DNA of 64,000 nucleotides, taken from positions 340,187 through 404,186 of the forward strand of contig NC_006370.1 of NCBI RefSeq assembly GCF_000196255.1. Direction: 5' to 3'. Every line of letters starts with the position of its first letter. Positions within the stretch are counted from its first letter, which is position 1. The notes beneath the pieces are model-generated. The model ran no database searches. It was not told the origin of the DNA and saw nothing but the letters and a program-made list of their open reading frames with translations. Shown one piece after another: positions 7,919 through 16,746 of the stretch. The position numbers and the translations under genes are program-made. Source of the stretch: Photobacterium profundum SS9. GTDB lineage: Bacteria; Pseudomonadota; Gammaproteobacteria; Enterobacterales; Vibrionaceae.

Positions 7919-10869
7919 AAGGCTGCCCCTAATACAATTAATGTGATAATACCTAGTGCATCCCTTATCCCTTGGCGGAACTGCTCTGTTACTGAGTCAT
8001 CTTGATCTGGTACGTACACCGTATCACCAGGACGGAGTAGGGGGAGTGGGCTACCACTGGGATCATTAACATAATCTCTTAAGCTAAATGTTTGTGATTT
8101 ATCACCGCAGCACGATGTATTTACGATCATTATTCTGTCTATATAAGCGTTATCTGTTGGCCCACCTGCTTCAGCCAGTAAATCTAAAATATTCATTTGT
8201 GTATTGAACGAATAGCGCCCCGGCTTATTGACGGCCCCCATTAATCGAACAACGCGTTCTGCGGGTTTATCGAGCCAATCGCCTTGACGTCGGGGTACAT
8301 ATATCACGTCTCCGGGTACAACCTTGGGGATTAATGATTCATCACCCGTCTCAAAGTATAACGATAGATTTAATTGAGTCACTTTGGTCTTATTGCCATC
8401 GCGGTGACTGATTCTAATTTGACGTAAGTCTGCTTCACCATTGGGGCCATCAGCAGCAGATAATATATCGAGAAACCCTAATTCGCGGTTAAAAGCGTAA
8501 CGGCCAGGAACGCCAACTTGACCGAATACATAAATCGAATCATCTGATGATTGGCGTATCCAACTTGCTTTATTGTCGGAAGGGTCGTGAGGTAATTCAT
8601 CAATAACAATAGTATCGCCTGCTTCTAATCGAGGAAGACCTGCAAAATTACCCCCTTCATTTATAAAGCTCTCTAGATCAAAATAAATGACATTTTCTTT
8701 CCCAACTCGGCTCTCTTTAATAATACGAATATTACTAATATTGGCTTCCTGTTTTGGGCCGCCAGCCATCGCGAGTAAATCAAGAAATGACATCTGGTTA
8801 TTCCATTTGTAGCGTCCAGGGGTATTGACGGCACCAATAACTTTGACGGCTTTGGTATCTGCGACACTTTCAGTTTTGGGTACATAAATAACATCGCCAG
8901 CACTCACTTTTGGTAATACTTTTTCATTGCCTGTTTCAAAATACCGGGCTAAATCAAAACGTGTAAGTCGGCTCGTTTTGCCGTTTCTGTGGCTAATTAA
9001 AATTTCTTGAATGTCAGCTTCACTATTTGGGCCATCGGCGGCGGAAAGAATATCTAAAAAACCAAGATCTTGGTTAAAAGCATAACGCCCAGGTGCACCT
9101 ACTTCGCCAAAAATATAAATGGAATCTTTTGCTGCCTGCCTAATCCAGCCAGCTTTATTATCGGTAGGATCATGAGGTAATTCATCGACGATGACAGTAT
9201 CGCTGGCATTTAAATTAGGAAGTAAATTTGTTGGGCTCCCTTGTTTAGTAAACGCTTGTAAGTCGAAAAACTGAACCTCATGTCCCTTATTTTCAGCCGT
9301 TGATTCTTTAATTATTCGAATGTTACTGAGATTAGCTTGTTGTTTCGGACCACCAGAGTGAGCGAGTAAATCCATGAATGTCATGCTGTCATGCCATTCG
9401 TAACGACCAGGCTTATAGACCGCCCCCATAATTTTGATTGCACGATCATTGGTCACTTTTAGCCATGACTTTTCATTAAGGTCAACTTTTTCAGGTATGA
9501 AAATCACATCACCAGGGGACATTGTAGGAAGAGTATACTTGGCTGGGTTTTGTGCATACTCAACCAAGTTAATTGCGATGGGAGCCTTTGTATTACTTAA
9601 TATTTTTATATTCGTTGTATCAGCAAAACGAGTTGGCCCTCCTGCATTGGCAAGAACGTCGATGAAACTTGTACCTGGTGATGTTTCATAGGGACCTGCG
9701 GCTTTTGCCTCGCCCATCACGTAGATGGTTCGTGAGGTTGTGTTGATATCTTTGACTTCAATAGGAACAAAAATGGTCGTACCTGGTTTAACTTCTGGCA
9801 TGTTGTCTGTTTTACCAGTATCAAGGTAGACTTTTAAATCAAATTGGCTGGGAACATTATCTGTTATGACGCGTATTTTCGTGACATCAGCATAACGGGT
9901 AACACCTTCTGCCCGCATTAATGCGTCGACGACGTTCATATTCGGTTTGAAGCTGAAGGTGCCGGGTTTGTGTAATTCACCAAAAATGGTGACACCTTGA
10001 GTATCGTCGGTACTCGTTTTTTCAGGTGCTTCAATTGGGGCAAAGATGGTTGTGCCTGGTTTTATCGGAGGAAGATTACTGGTATCTCCAGTTTCAAGGT
10101 AGGTACTTAAATTGAAACGATAAGACATCCCATCGGTAATCACGCGTATTTTTGTTACATCGGCATAACGAGTAACACCGTTGGCTCGCATTAATGCATC
10201 GACAACCGTCATATTAGGCTTGAAGCTGAAAGTACCTGGATTGCGTAACTCTCCGAAAATAGTTATGCCTTGTGCCTCGTCGGCATCTCCTCTTTCATGT
10301 ATCGACATATCATCAAAATTCATTTCGATGTTGCCTAATAATGAAGAGGCAGGGATGAAAATAGTATCTCCACCTTTAAGGCTGGGTAGCAGAGTCTGAT
10401 CGCCAGAATCTAGATAGGCTTTATAATTGAATATTTTGGTATTGCTATTACGTAGTAACTTGAACTTATCTAATTGTGCCCCAGGTCTTGCCCCGCCAGC
10501 AGCGGAAAGTGCCATTTGTACATTGCTTCCAGGTTTAAGTGATACTGTTCCTGGCTTTTCTACATAGCCAAGCACCTTAATTCGAATAAGTTGCTCCATT
10601 ATCGTGAGTTTAAATTCATCAAGGTTGCGATATATAGATGCGAGTTTTTGACGTACACGCTGTTCGGCGTCTATCACGGTTAACCCAGCAACATTGACTA
10701 AGCCTACTTCAGGTAACCGTAATTGCCCTTGGTCATTAATCGTGTAAGGATCATCAAAAGCCTCCTCACCAGGAAGTTGTAAAAAAACCCGATCGCCGGG
10801 TGTTAATGTATCTCCCCATACGTAAGAAAAAGGCATTATTAGCAGAAGAAGTAGGAGCATTCTTCTCAT
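7915..10869 (-). CDS. SypC-like polysaccharide export protein with nine SLBB repeats
   Basis: A 984-residue outer-membrane/periplasmic export protein. A signal peptide (residues 1-19, ending VWG) is followed by a Poly_export domain (about 20-95, LTPGDRVFLQLPGEEAFDDPY). Nine SLBB-type units of roughly 80-100 residues follow, each with a GxVxxPGxY/F, LLxxAGGP and PGDxIxVP pattern, and a C-terminal hydrophobic segment (about 960-984). Units 2-3, 5/7 and 6/8 are near-duplicates of each other. Wza-type exporters usually carry two or three SLBB domains. It overlaps its neighbours on both sides by ATGA. A cleavable signal rather than a lipobox is seen. Confidence 0.88.
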   Translation of the reverse strand: MRRMLLLLLLIMPFSYVWGDTLTPGDRVFLQLPGEEAFDDPYTINDQGQLRLPEVGLVNVAGLTVIDAEQRVRQKLASIYRNLDEFKLTIMEQLIRIKVLGYVEKPGTVSLKPGSNVQMALSAAGGARPGAQLDKFKLLRNSNTKIFNYKAYLDSGDQTLLPSLKGGDTIFIPASSLLGNIEMNFDDMSIHERGDADEAQGITIFGELRNPGTFSFKPNMTVVDALMRANGVTRYADVTKIRVITDGMSYRFNLSTYLETGDTSNLPPIKPGTTIFAPIEAPEKTSTDDTQGVTIFGELHKPGTFSFKPNMNVVDALMRAEGVTRYADVTKIRVITDNVPSQFDLKVYLDTGKTDNMPEVKPGTTIFVPIEVKDINTTSRTIYVMGEAKAAGPYETSPGTSFIDVLANAGGPTRFADTTNIKILSNTKAPIAINLVEYAQNPAKYTLPTMSPGDVIFIPEKVDLNEKSWLKVTNDRAIKIMGAVYKPGRYEWHDSMTFMDLLAHSGGPKQQANLSNIRIIKESTAENKGHEVQFFDLQAFTKQGSPTNLLPNLNASDTVIVDELPHDPTDNKAGWIRQAAKDSIYIFGEVGAPGRYAFNQDLGFLDILSAADGPNSEADIQEILISHRNGKTSRLTRFDLARYFETGNEKVLPKVSAGDVIYVPKTESVADTKAVKVIGAVNTPGRYKWNNQMSFLDLLAMAGGPKQEANISNIRIIKESRVGKENVIYFDLESFINEGGNFAGLPRLEAGDTIVIDELPHDPSDNKASWIRQSSDDSIYVFGQVGVPGRYAFNRELGFLDILSAADGPNGEADLRQIRISHRDGNKTKVTQLNLSLYFETGDESLIPKVVPGDVIYVPRRQGDWLDKPAERVVRLMGAVNKPGRYSFNTQMNILDLLAEAGGPTDNAYIDRIMIVNTSCCGDKSQTFSLRDYVNDPSGSPLPLLRPGDTVYVPDQDDSVTEQFRQGIRDALGIITLIVLGAAL

Positions 10870-11648
10870 AATGATTCTCTTACGGCGTTCCAGTCTTTTA
10901 GTGAGTACACACGGTGTAAAGATTGTGCGTGATGTTCAACAAGAACTTGTGCCTCAACTTTTCTATTTGCAAGGCGTTGGGTTCGTGAGTGAGTGTCATC
11001 CATAGACATACTTTCTCCTGCACTAAATATCGCTATTTGGTTTGATTTAACCCCTTGTTCGATCAGAAATCGTTTAACTGCTGAGGCTCTTTTCATTCCT
11101 AGTTGGATGTTGTTATCACTAGTACCTAATGAGTCGGTATGGCCTGTAAGTTGAAGGTGCCAATGAGATTGTCGCTTCAATATTGTTGCGGCATAGCGTA
11201 ATGCTTGTTGATAATCAGGTAAGAGCTCTGCACGATTTAACGCAAATTGATTATCAAGTGCCATGAAAACAAGGAGTTTTTCTTTTAGCTCAACTTCTGA
11301 ATAGCTATGGTCAAAGCATGTGGTGTGATATTCAAGCCAATCCATTTGAGTTTGAATAACAGCTTGTTGGGTCTGGTATTGAAGTAAGGTGATTTCAGCA
11401 TCTTTATCAAACCCAGCTTTTGCCTCATCGCGCGCTTTTAAATAAAGGTACTCAAGCTTTTGATATTGACCCGGTAAACAAAGCTTGGCACCACGAGTTG
11501 CTAATATTTGCAGTTCAAAACCGTGATGCTCTAGTTGGCGAAGCTGTACTTGAAACGGAGGATCTGGATCATTATCCTCTACAGGTGGCCATAAAGTGCA
11601 ACCTCCTAGGATTAATGGTGTTAACAAACAGATCAGTCTCCATATCAT
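10866..11648 (-). CDS. SypB-like OmpA-domain lipoprotein
   Basis: A 260-residue predicted lipoprotein: hydrophobic signal followed by LGGC with Cys17 as the lipidation site. The middle is charged and helical. The C-terminal OmpA-like peptidoglycan-binding domain (about 140-245) has LTGHTDSLGTSDNNIQLGMKRASAVKRFLIEQGV and the closing NRKVEAQVLV. It likely anchors the export machinery to peptidoglycan. It overlaps the STAS gene upstream (11645-11648) and the SLBB gene downstream by four bases each, so the four genes are coupled. Confidence 0.85.
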   Translation of the reverse strand: MIWRLICLLTPLILGGCTLWPPVEDNDPDPPFQVQLRQLEHHGFELQILATRGAKLCLPGQYQKLEYLYLKARDEAKAGFDKDAEITLLQYQTQQAVIQTQMDWLEYHTTCFDHSYSEVELKEKLLVFMALDNQFALNRAELLPDYQQALRYAATILKRQSHWHLQLTGHTDSLGTSDNNIQLGMKRASAVKRFLIEQGVKSNQIAIFSAGESMSMDDTHSRTQRLANRKVEAQVLVEHHAQSLHRVYSLKDWNAVRESL

Positions 11649-11956
11649 AAATACTCCGCAGAAGTGATCAGAGGGATAACTTTGTCAATTCGTAGCATTT
11701 GCATAAGCTTTCGAGGTTGACCATTAACATTGAGTAGACACAAATTTTTATTACGACTTTTTAGACGTTTGTATAAGAAAACAATGGCACCGATTCCACA
11801 AGAGTCAATAAATTGTACTTGCGTCATATCAATTACTAGCTCATTTTTTTCTGTATTACTTAATGTTTCAAATTCAACCTCTAGTTGCCTAGCACTCTGG
11901 ACATCGAATTCATGGTCTAAAGAAAGTGCTACTGCTGGTTGGGAAAGAGCTAACAT
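11645..11956 (-). CDS. SypA-like STAS domain protein (anti-sigma antagonist fold)
   Basis: A 103-residue single STAS domain. The motif QFIDSCGIGAIVFLYKRLK places Ser52 at the site phosphorylated in SpoIIAA/RsbV-type proteins. In Vibrio fischeri the STAS protein SypA controls biofilm output and its phosphorylation is set by SypE; no SypE-like gene is in this window. It is the first gene of a four-gene overlapping module and has a sigma-54-like promoter about 45 bases upstream of its ATG. Confidence 0.85.
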   Translation of the reverse strand: MLALSQPAVALSLDHEFDVQSARQLEVEFETLSNTEKNELVIDMTQVQFIDSCGIGAIVFLYKRLKSRNKNLCLLNVNGQPRKLMQMLRIDKVIPLITSAEYL

Positions 11957-11997
11957 ATAACCGCCTTATATAAATGTTTGGACTCATAAGCAGTAAT

Positions 11998-12012
11998 ACA
12001 AAGCGTGTGCCA
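11998..12012 (-). promoter_or_regulatory. Candidate sigma-54 promoter of the STAS-OmpA-SLBB module
   Basis: On the minus strand the sequence reads TGGCAC-ACGCT-TTGT, against the consensus TGGCAC-N5-TTGC: a perfect -24 box and a -12 box with one mismatch in its GC. Transcription would start near 11987, about 30 bases before the STAS start codon. In V. fischeri sypA has a SypG/sigma-54 promoter, which supports the reading. The enhancer site was not identified. Confidence 0.6.
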
Positions 12013-12013
12013 G

Positions 12014-13807
12014 TTATTGCCCTCGCTTGGCAAACATGATGTAAGATGTTTTAAATAGAATATACAAATCCATTCGAAGCCATTGTATTGGTGAGCTTAA
12101 TGCGATGGCGTAAGCGTGATCCCAAGCTATTTTATTTTTTACATCCTCAAGACCATTGTCGTAACCACTATTAACCTGCGCTAAACCAGTTAGGCCTGGT
12201 CGAAGTCCTGTCGTTCTTTCTAAATAAAATGGCAATGCATTTTGCAAATTACCGCACATTTCTGGTCGTTCAGGACGAGGACCAATTAAGGACATGTCGC
12301 CTCTTATTACATTAATGAATTGTGGAAGTTCGTCCAAACGTGTTGCTCGTAAAAAACGGCCAGTATTGGTTATTCGAGGGTCATTTTTTGTCGCCCATAC
12401 AGCGCCAGATTTTTTTTCAGCATCATTTGTCATGGTGCGAAACTTAAATATTTCAAATAATTCTACTTTTGTTTCACTTATTTGACCGACTCGTATTTGA
12501 CGATAAAAGATAGGACCTGAGGAATCATATTTAATGGCGAAGGCAATGAATGGCCATAGTGGCAGTGTCAGAGTAAGACCAATGCAGCTAAAAATGATAT
12601 CGCTCATTCGCTTTATCGTTTGGGTCGATTGTGTTTGATAGTTACTCAGGGGCGGTAAATGGCGCCATCCTTGCTTAAATTGTCCGTTCAAATACCGTAG
12701 CATGCCAAGTAAAGAGGAATAGTATGCCCCGATAATGTAATGAACTTTATCGATAATCGTTGAATGGATATTGATTAGCGGTAGAGATGCAATGCCGTAT
12801 ATGGATAATTGACTAATCACCATACTCAAGGCCAATATCGAGCCTTGTAATGCCATTAATACTGAAGTAATAAAATAACCCACGAACAGGAATGGCATCA
12901 CTGTGCGAAGGCCCTTTCCGGAAGTAAACAACCAACGGACTCTCAGGCTTTTGTGGGTGAAGATGAATTGACAACGTATTAATTGTTGTAAATTACCGGC
13001 TCCAATCCTTTGTCGCCTTTGATGGTTTTCATTTTGACTTGTCGGGGCAATCTCTACACTGTTGATATTTTGATTAAAGATAACGTTAAAGCCTTGCTTT
13101 AATACCATCATCGGTAAGATGAAATCATCATTTATCGTATCTTCGGGAAGGGGAGAGTAGAGATGAGATCTCATGGCATAAAATGCCCCATTTCCTCCGA
13201 TAACACTGCCTAATTGAGACTCAGCAAAACGGATATTATTCTGCCATTGCCAATATTGATTTTCACCTTCAGAAGGAGAGGCGAGTAAATAGCTGCAAGT
13301 AATTGCACCTGTTTGTTCATTTTCAAAATTTCTAGCAACTTGTTTTAATGCGTCAATTGATATTAAAGCTGAGGTATCGGTAAGAGAAATAATATCGGTT
13401 TTGTTTTTTGCATAAGTCATTAATTCATTGAGGCGGGCTAGTTTTCCTCGGTTGTTTTTTTTGACCCAGCATTTAAGACTTATTCCAGCGGCGGTAAATT
13501 GTGATTCATGCTGTGCAATAATTTCAGCGGTATTATCACTACAACCATCACAGCAGATTAAAACCTGTAATTTTTCAGCCGGATAATCGAGCATTAATAT
13601 ATTCGCGAGCTTGGCTTCAATGTAAGCCTCTTCATTATGAGCGGGCATGATGAGAGAGATTCTGGGAAAAATTAATGGGTCTTTGTGCTTTTCTTTTATT
13701 TCATCTTTTCTTTTGTTTCCCAACCAAACTAACGCTGCGGTATAAACAAAATGGTGATAGATAATAACGGCAGTTATTACAAATAAAATGATCCATCCTA
13801 AAATCAT
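12014..13807 (-). CDS. GT2 glycosyltransferase fused to initiating sugar transferase
   Basis: A 597-residue membrane protein. After an N-terminal membrane segment comes a GT2 domain (about 45-260: LIMPAHNEEAYIEAKLANI, ICCDGCSDNTAEII, SLTDTSALI), then membrane segments (about 300-370). The C-terminal domain (about 400-595) is a bacterial sugar transferase of the WbaP/WcaJ type: KRMSDIIFSCIGLTLTLPLW, FEIFKFRTMTNDA, TRLDELPQFINVIRGDMSLIGPRPERPE. The latter transfers a sugar-phosphate to undecaprenyl phosphate, starting repeat-unit synthesis. It looks like a SypQ-SypR fusion. The gene starts 24 bases after the GT4 gene, in the same unit. Confidence 0.85.
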   Translation of the reverse strand: MILGWIILFVITAVIIYHHFVYTAALVWLGNKRKDEIKEKHKDPLIFPRISLIMPAHNEEAYIEAKLANILMLDYPAEKLQVLICCDGCSDNTAEIIAQHESQFTAAGISLKCWVKKNNRGKLARLNELMTYAKNKTDIISLTDTSALISIDALKQVARNFENEQTGAITCSYLLASPSEGENQYWQWQNNIRFAESQLGSVIGGNGAFYAMRSHLYSPLPEDTINDDFILPMMVLKQGFNVIFNQNINSVEIAPTSQNENHQRRQRIGAGNLQQLIRCQFIFTHKSLRVRWLFTSGKGLRTVMPFLFVGYFITSVLMALQGSILALSMVISQLSIYGIASLPLINIHSTIIDKVHYIIGAYYSSLLGMLRYLNGQFKQGWRHLPPLSNYQTQSTQTIKRMSDIIFSCIGLTLTLPLWPFIAFAIKYDSSGPIFYRQIRVGQISETKVELFEIFKFRTMTNDAEKKSGAVWATKNDPRITNTGRFLRATRLDELPQFINVIRGDMSLIGPRPERPEMCGNLQNALPFYLERTTGLRPGLTGLAQVNSGYDNGLEDVKNKIAWDHAYAIALSSPIQWLRMDLYILFKTSYIMFAKRGQ

Positions 13808-13831
13808 GACAGCCTCGAGTTTAAGGTTTAT

Positions 13832-14905
13832 TTAACAAGATAATGCTTCATATGCAGCAGTCATGGCTCTCACGTCTGCTTGGTGTTGAATGAACTGTAC
13901 TGTTTGATTCGCTGCATTTGGGTCTTGTTCTAACACTTGTATTAATGCTTTTGTAAGCGCTGTTTCATCATCAGGCGGAACTAATATTCCTGTTTGCGGG
14001 CAAATAAGATCAGGTATTGCGCCTACCGTCGTAGCAACAATACTATTGCCACAAGATTGCGCTTCTAATAATGCAAGAGGGAGCCCCTCTTGACGTGATG
14101 GCATACAAAAGATATCTATCGCACGGTAGAAATTACGCATTTGAGCGCAATAACCAAGCCAATGTATACGATCAGTAACCAGCCATTTTTGTGCTTCTGC
14201 GCGTAAGTGTAGAGATTGAGGACCATCACCAGCTATAACAAGGTGGTGATCTTTAGGTAGGTCATGAAGCGCCCTAATTAATGTATCAATCCCTTTTTCT
14301 TTAACCAGTCGACCGGCACAACCGATTAATTTCTTATCTAACGGTAGGTTAAATTGTTTCCGTGCGATGAGCTGATTACCTGGCGTGAAATACTGAGTAT
14401 CAATTCCATTACAAATCACATGATCTGGGCTGAGTAATAATATCTTTTCTAGTTGATAGGCAACTCTTGGTGCATCAGCAATGAGTTTTACTCTATTGGT
14501 ATTGAGTAAGTAACGTGTCATGCGGCACTGCTTTTTATCGGCGAGATGCCAACTATCGTGTTCAGTATGTATGTGTGTTGCTTTATGCCCCAGCAATGCT
14601 AGTCGGCTATAAAACAAAGGCCCGATATGGTGTGAATGAAGCATTGTTACATTCAGTTTTGCTATCAATTTCTTTAACTTGATAATGGTTGAAATATTCA
14701 TACCAATAGGTTTGTTGAGGAAAAATAATTGTGATTCGAAAGTGCGTAATTCAGGCCACTGCTTTATAGCGGCTTTTTTATTACCTTCTAGCGCGACGAT
14801 ATAAACTTTGTGGCAAGGGGAGGCAAATCTAGCTAAATTCAGCACTAGCTTTTCTATTCCTCCTGGTTGTAGATGTTGCACAACTTGTAATGTGATGTGT
14901 TCCAT
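13832..14905 (-). CDS. GT4-type glycosyltransferase
   Basis: A 357-residue GT-B glycosyltransferase. The N-terminus HLQPGGIEKLVLNLARF is the GG(I/V)E acceptor-side signature. The C-terminal domain shows GCAGRLVKEKGIDTLIRAL, HLVIAGDGPQSLHLR, and the nucleotide-sugar site SRQEGLPLALLEAQSCGNSIVATTVGAIPDLI. It is cytoplasmic, presumably extending the lipid-linked repeat. It lies 10 bases after the Wzz-like gene and 24 before the GT2 fusion, so it is operonic. Confidence 0.87.
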   Translation of the reverse strand: MEHITLQVVQHLQPGGIEKLVLNLARFASPCHKVYIVALEGNKKAAIKQWPELRTFESQLFFLNKPIGMNISTIIKLKKLIAKLNVTMLHSHHIGPLFYSRLALLGHKATHIHTEHDSWHLADKKQCRMTRYLLNTNRVKLIADAPRVAYQLEKILLLSPDHVICNGIDTQYFTPGNQLIARKQFNLPLDKKLIGCAGRLVKEKGIDTLIRALHDLPKDHHLVIAGDGPQSLHLRAEAQKWLVTDRIHWLGYCAQMRNFYRAIDIFCMPSRQEGLPLALLEAQSCGNSIVATTVGAIPDLICPQTGILVPPDDETALTKALIQVLEQDPNAANQTVQFIQHQADVRAMTAAYEALSC

Positions 14906-14915
14906 TAGACTCCCC

Positions 14916-16343
14916 CTAAAACAGAGGTACTCGAACCAGTACCTGTGATTGTGTTAATTTGGCAATATGGTTGGTTTGATAAAGACGTGTATCAAAGAGG
15001 ATGACAACTCCTACAAGGGAAGCCCCTAATCCAAAACCAACAACAATACCCAAGCAAGAATTGATCCACCATGGCCAGTTCAATGGTTTTTTAGGTTCAA
15101 TGGGCTGCACAATCACTTTTAATTTTTCTGGTTCTTCAAAGCGTCCAAGGTGCCCTGTTATTTTAGCCATCTCATAACGTTCAAATAGTTGGTTGTAAAC
15201 TCTTGATTTAACTTTGTAATTTCGCTGTAAAATTTTCAACTGTTTTTCTAAATCAGCGAATTCCATCCGCTTTTCTGATAGTTCGTTGGTTTGTTCTTTT
15301 AATAAGGTGAGTTCTTCGCTTAATGCTTGTATTTGGCTTTCTGCATGTTGCAATTTTTCAAATTGACTTAATAATATCGGTTGTTTAGTTGGGTCGTTAC
15401 TTTGATTACTGTTTGCGATCCGCTGCCACAGTTGATTTATTTCCTGTGGATTCAACGTTTGTTGCTCATCAACTAGACGGGATCTTTCCTGCTTTAAGCG
15501 ATTAAGTCGTCGGATCACACCTTTGACGGATGAGTGTTGGTCTGTATAACTCGCGCGTAATATTGCAAGTTCAGCCTCAAATTTGACTATCTCTTGTTCT
15601 AAGATGCCAACGATAGGGTTCGTGCTGGCTAGCCTTTGGTAGAGATTCGCTCGCTTACTTTTAGCTTGTAGTAAATTCAGTTCAGTTTCACGGGTTTGAT
15701 TGGCTAGCTGGAGGTCATTTTGTGCTTTTGCACCTTGTAATTGAGGTAGGTTATTAGCGTTGGCTGCTTTGAATTTCGCCAGCGCACTTTCAGCTAATTC
15801 GAGATCCAATTGGGTTGTTTCTAATTGTCGTTGTAAAAAGAGTTCTGAACCATCAACAGATGCTCGTCCTGGAGCGCGTAATTTTTCTTTAAAAACATCA
15901 GATACTTTATTTAAAATCAAAGGGATTTCTGATGGCGTTTGCCAGATTAGGCTAAGTTGAACAAGATCATTACCAAGTAGCGATAGAGATAAGTTTTTAC
16001 GCAGTAGGTTAATCATATTATCTGTTTGTAGTAAGTCATCTGGTGGCGCTAGATTTAAATCATGAGTGACATTTTTTAAAATATTTCGGCTATGAATGAT
16101 GACTTGCAACGCTTTAATGCGTTGTTTTAAGTTGACCGAAATTGAGAGGTCTTCCAAAAATGGATTTAGCAGTGCAGACTCTTGTACTAAAATTGTTGTC
16201 TCGGAATAGTATCGCTTAGCTTTAAATAAGCCGCCCGTTGTCATTAGAATAGGCATGATAATGATCGGAATTAAAATTAAATACCGATAGCGCCATAAGG
16301 CATGAAGCAAAGGGTAGAGCCGAGCAAACAATACATGTCGCAT
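14916..16343 (-). CDS. Wzz/GumC-like polysaccharide chain-length determinant
   Basis: A 475-residue inner-membrane protein with one membrane segment near the N-terminus (YLILIPIIIMPILMTTGGLF, about 20-39) and one near the C-terminus (WWINSCLGIVVGFGLGASLV, about 425-447). Between them is a long periplasmic coiled-coil region (about 180-390, many heptad-like LEKQL and LNRLKQER stretches). No fused kinase domain is present, so the separate P-loop protein would be its cytoplasmic partner. It is the probable SypO counterpart and lies one base after the small lipoprotein gene. Confidence 0.87.
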   Translation of the reverse strand: MRHVLFARLYPLLHALWRYRYLILIPIIIMPILMTTGGLFKAKRYYSETTILVQESALLNPFLEDLSISVNLKQRIKALQVIIHSRNILKNVTHDLNLAPPDDLLQTDNMINLLRKNLSLSLLGNDLVQLSLIWQTPSEIPLILNKVSDVFKEKLRAPGRASVDGSELFLQRQLETTQLDLELAESALAKFKAANANNLPQLQGAKAQNDLQLANQTRETELNLLQAKSKRANLYQRLASTNPIVGILEQEIVKFEAELAILRASYTDQHSSVKGVIRRLNRLKQERSRLVDEQQTLNPQEINQLWQRIANSNQSNDPTKQPILLSQFEKLQHAESQIQALSEELTLLKEQTNELSEKRMEFADLEKQLKILQRNYKVKSRVYNQLFERYEMAKITGHLGRFEEPEKLKVIVQPIEPKKPLNWPWWINSCLGIVVGFGLGASLVGVVILFDTRLYQTNHIAKLTQSQVLVRVPLF

Positions 16344-16344
16344 A

Positions 16345-16683
16345 TTACTGACTCTGAATTAACAATGTATCGGCTGCTTGTTGTGGTGCAAACTCTAACC
16401 GCATTGGTATATCTTTAATTTGTGATAATTTGTTTACAGCTTTAATACGTTTTTGGCTTTGTAATAAAGCGTTGAATTTATTGTCCAAGTTTGCAGGACC
16501 AACATATACCGTTAGTTGGTTATAAGGATTATTGTCTAAAAAAAAGTTAATTTTCCGCGTTTGCTCTGCTGTTAATGAGATTTGCTCAGGGCTAAAAAAT
16601 AGTTCTAGTTCTTGGCTTGTCTGTGGTGAACTTGCACAACCCCATAAAAATGACGTTAAAATAACGTACCCAATCCATTTCAT
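16345..16683 (-). CDS. Small lipoprotein with degenerate OmpA-like fold
   Basis: A 112-residue predicted lipoprotein: signal segment then LWGC, lipidated at Cys16. Residues 40-105 (LTAEQTRKINFFLDNNPYNQLTVYVGPANLDNKFNALLQSQKRIKAVNKL) follow the beta-alpha layout of an OmpA-like domain, but the HTD motif is replaced by GPAN, so peptidoglycan binding may be lost. The family is not otherwise recognised. It is the first gene of the unit continuing into the Wzz-like gene and has a sigma-54-like promoter upstream. Confidence 0.7.
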   Translation of the reverse strand: MKWIGYVILTSFLWGCASSPQTSQELELFFSPEQISLTAEQTRKINFFLDNNPYNQLTVYVGPANLDNKFNALLQSQKRIKAVNKLSQIKDIPMRLEFAPQQAADTLLIQSQ

Positions 16684-16722
16684 CGTTCTCTCCTTTTTAT
16701 TTACCGCATACAGAAAGGTTTA

Positions 16723-16737
16723 GCAAAAAAAATGCCT
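16723..16737 (-). promoter_or_regulatory. Candidate sigma-54 promoter upstream of the lipoprotein gene
   Basis: On the minus strand AGGCAT-TTTTT-TTGC keeps the essential GG at -24 and GC at -12, with eight of ten consensus bases. Predicted start near 16712, about 30 bases before the ATG at 16683. It fits the pattern of several sigma-54 promoters in syp loci. Confidence 0.5.
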
Positions 16738-16746
16738 ACTGTGAGA

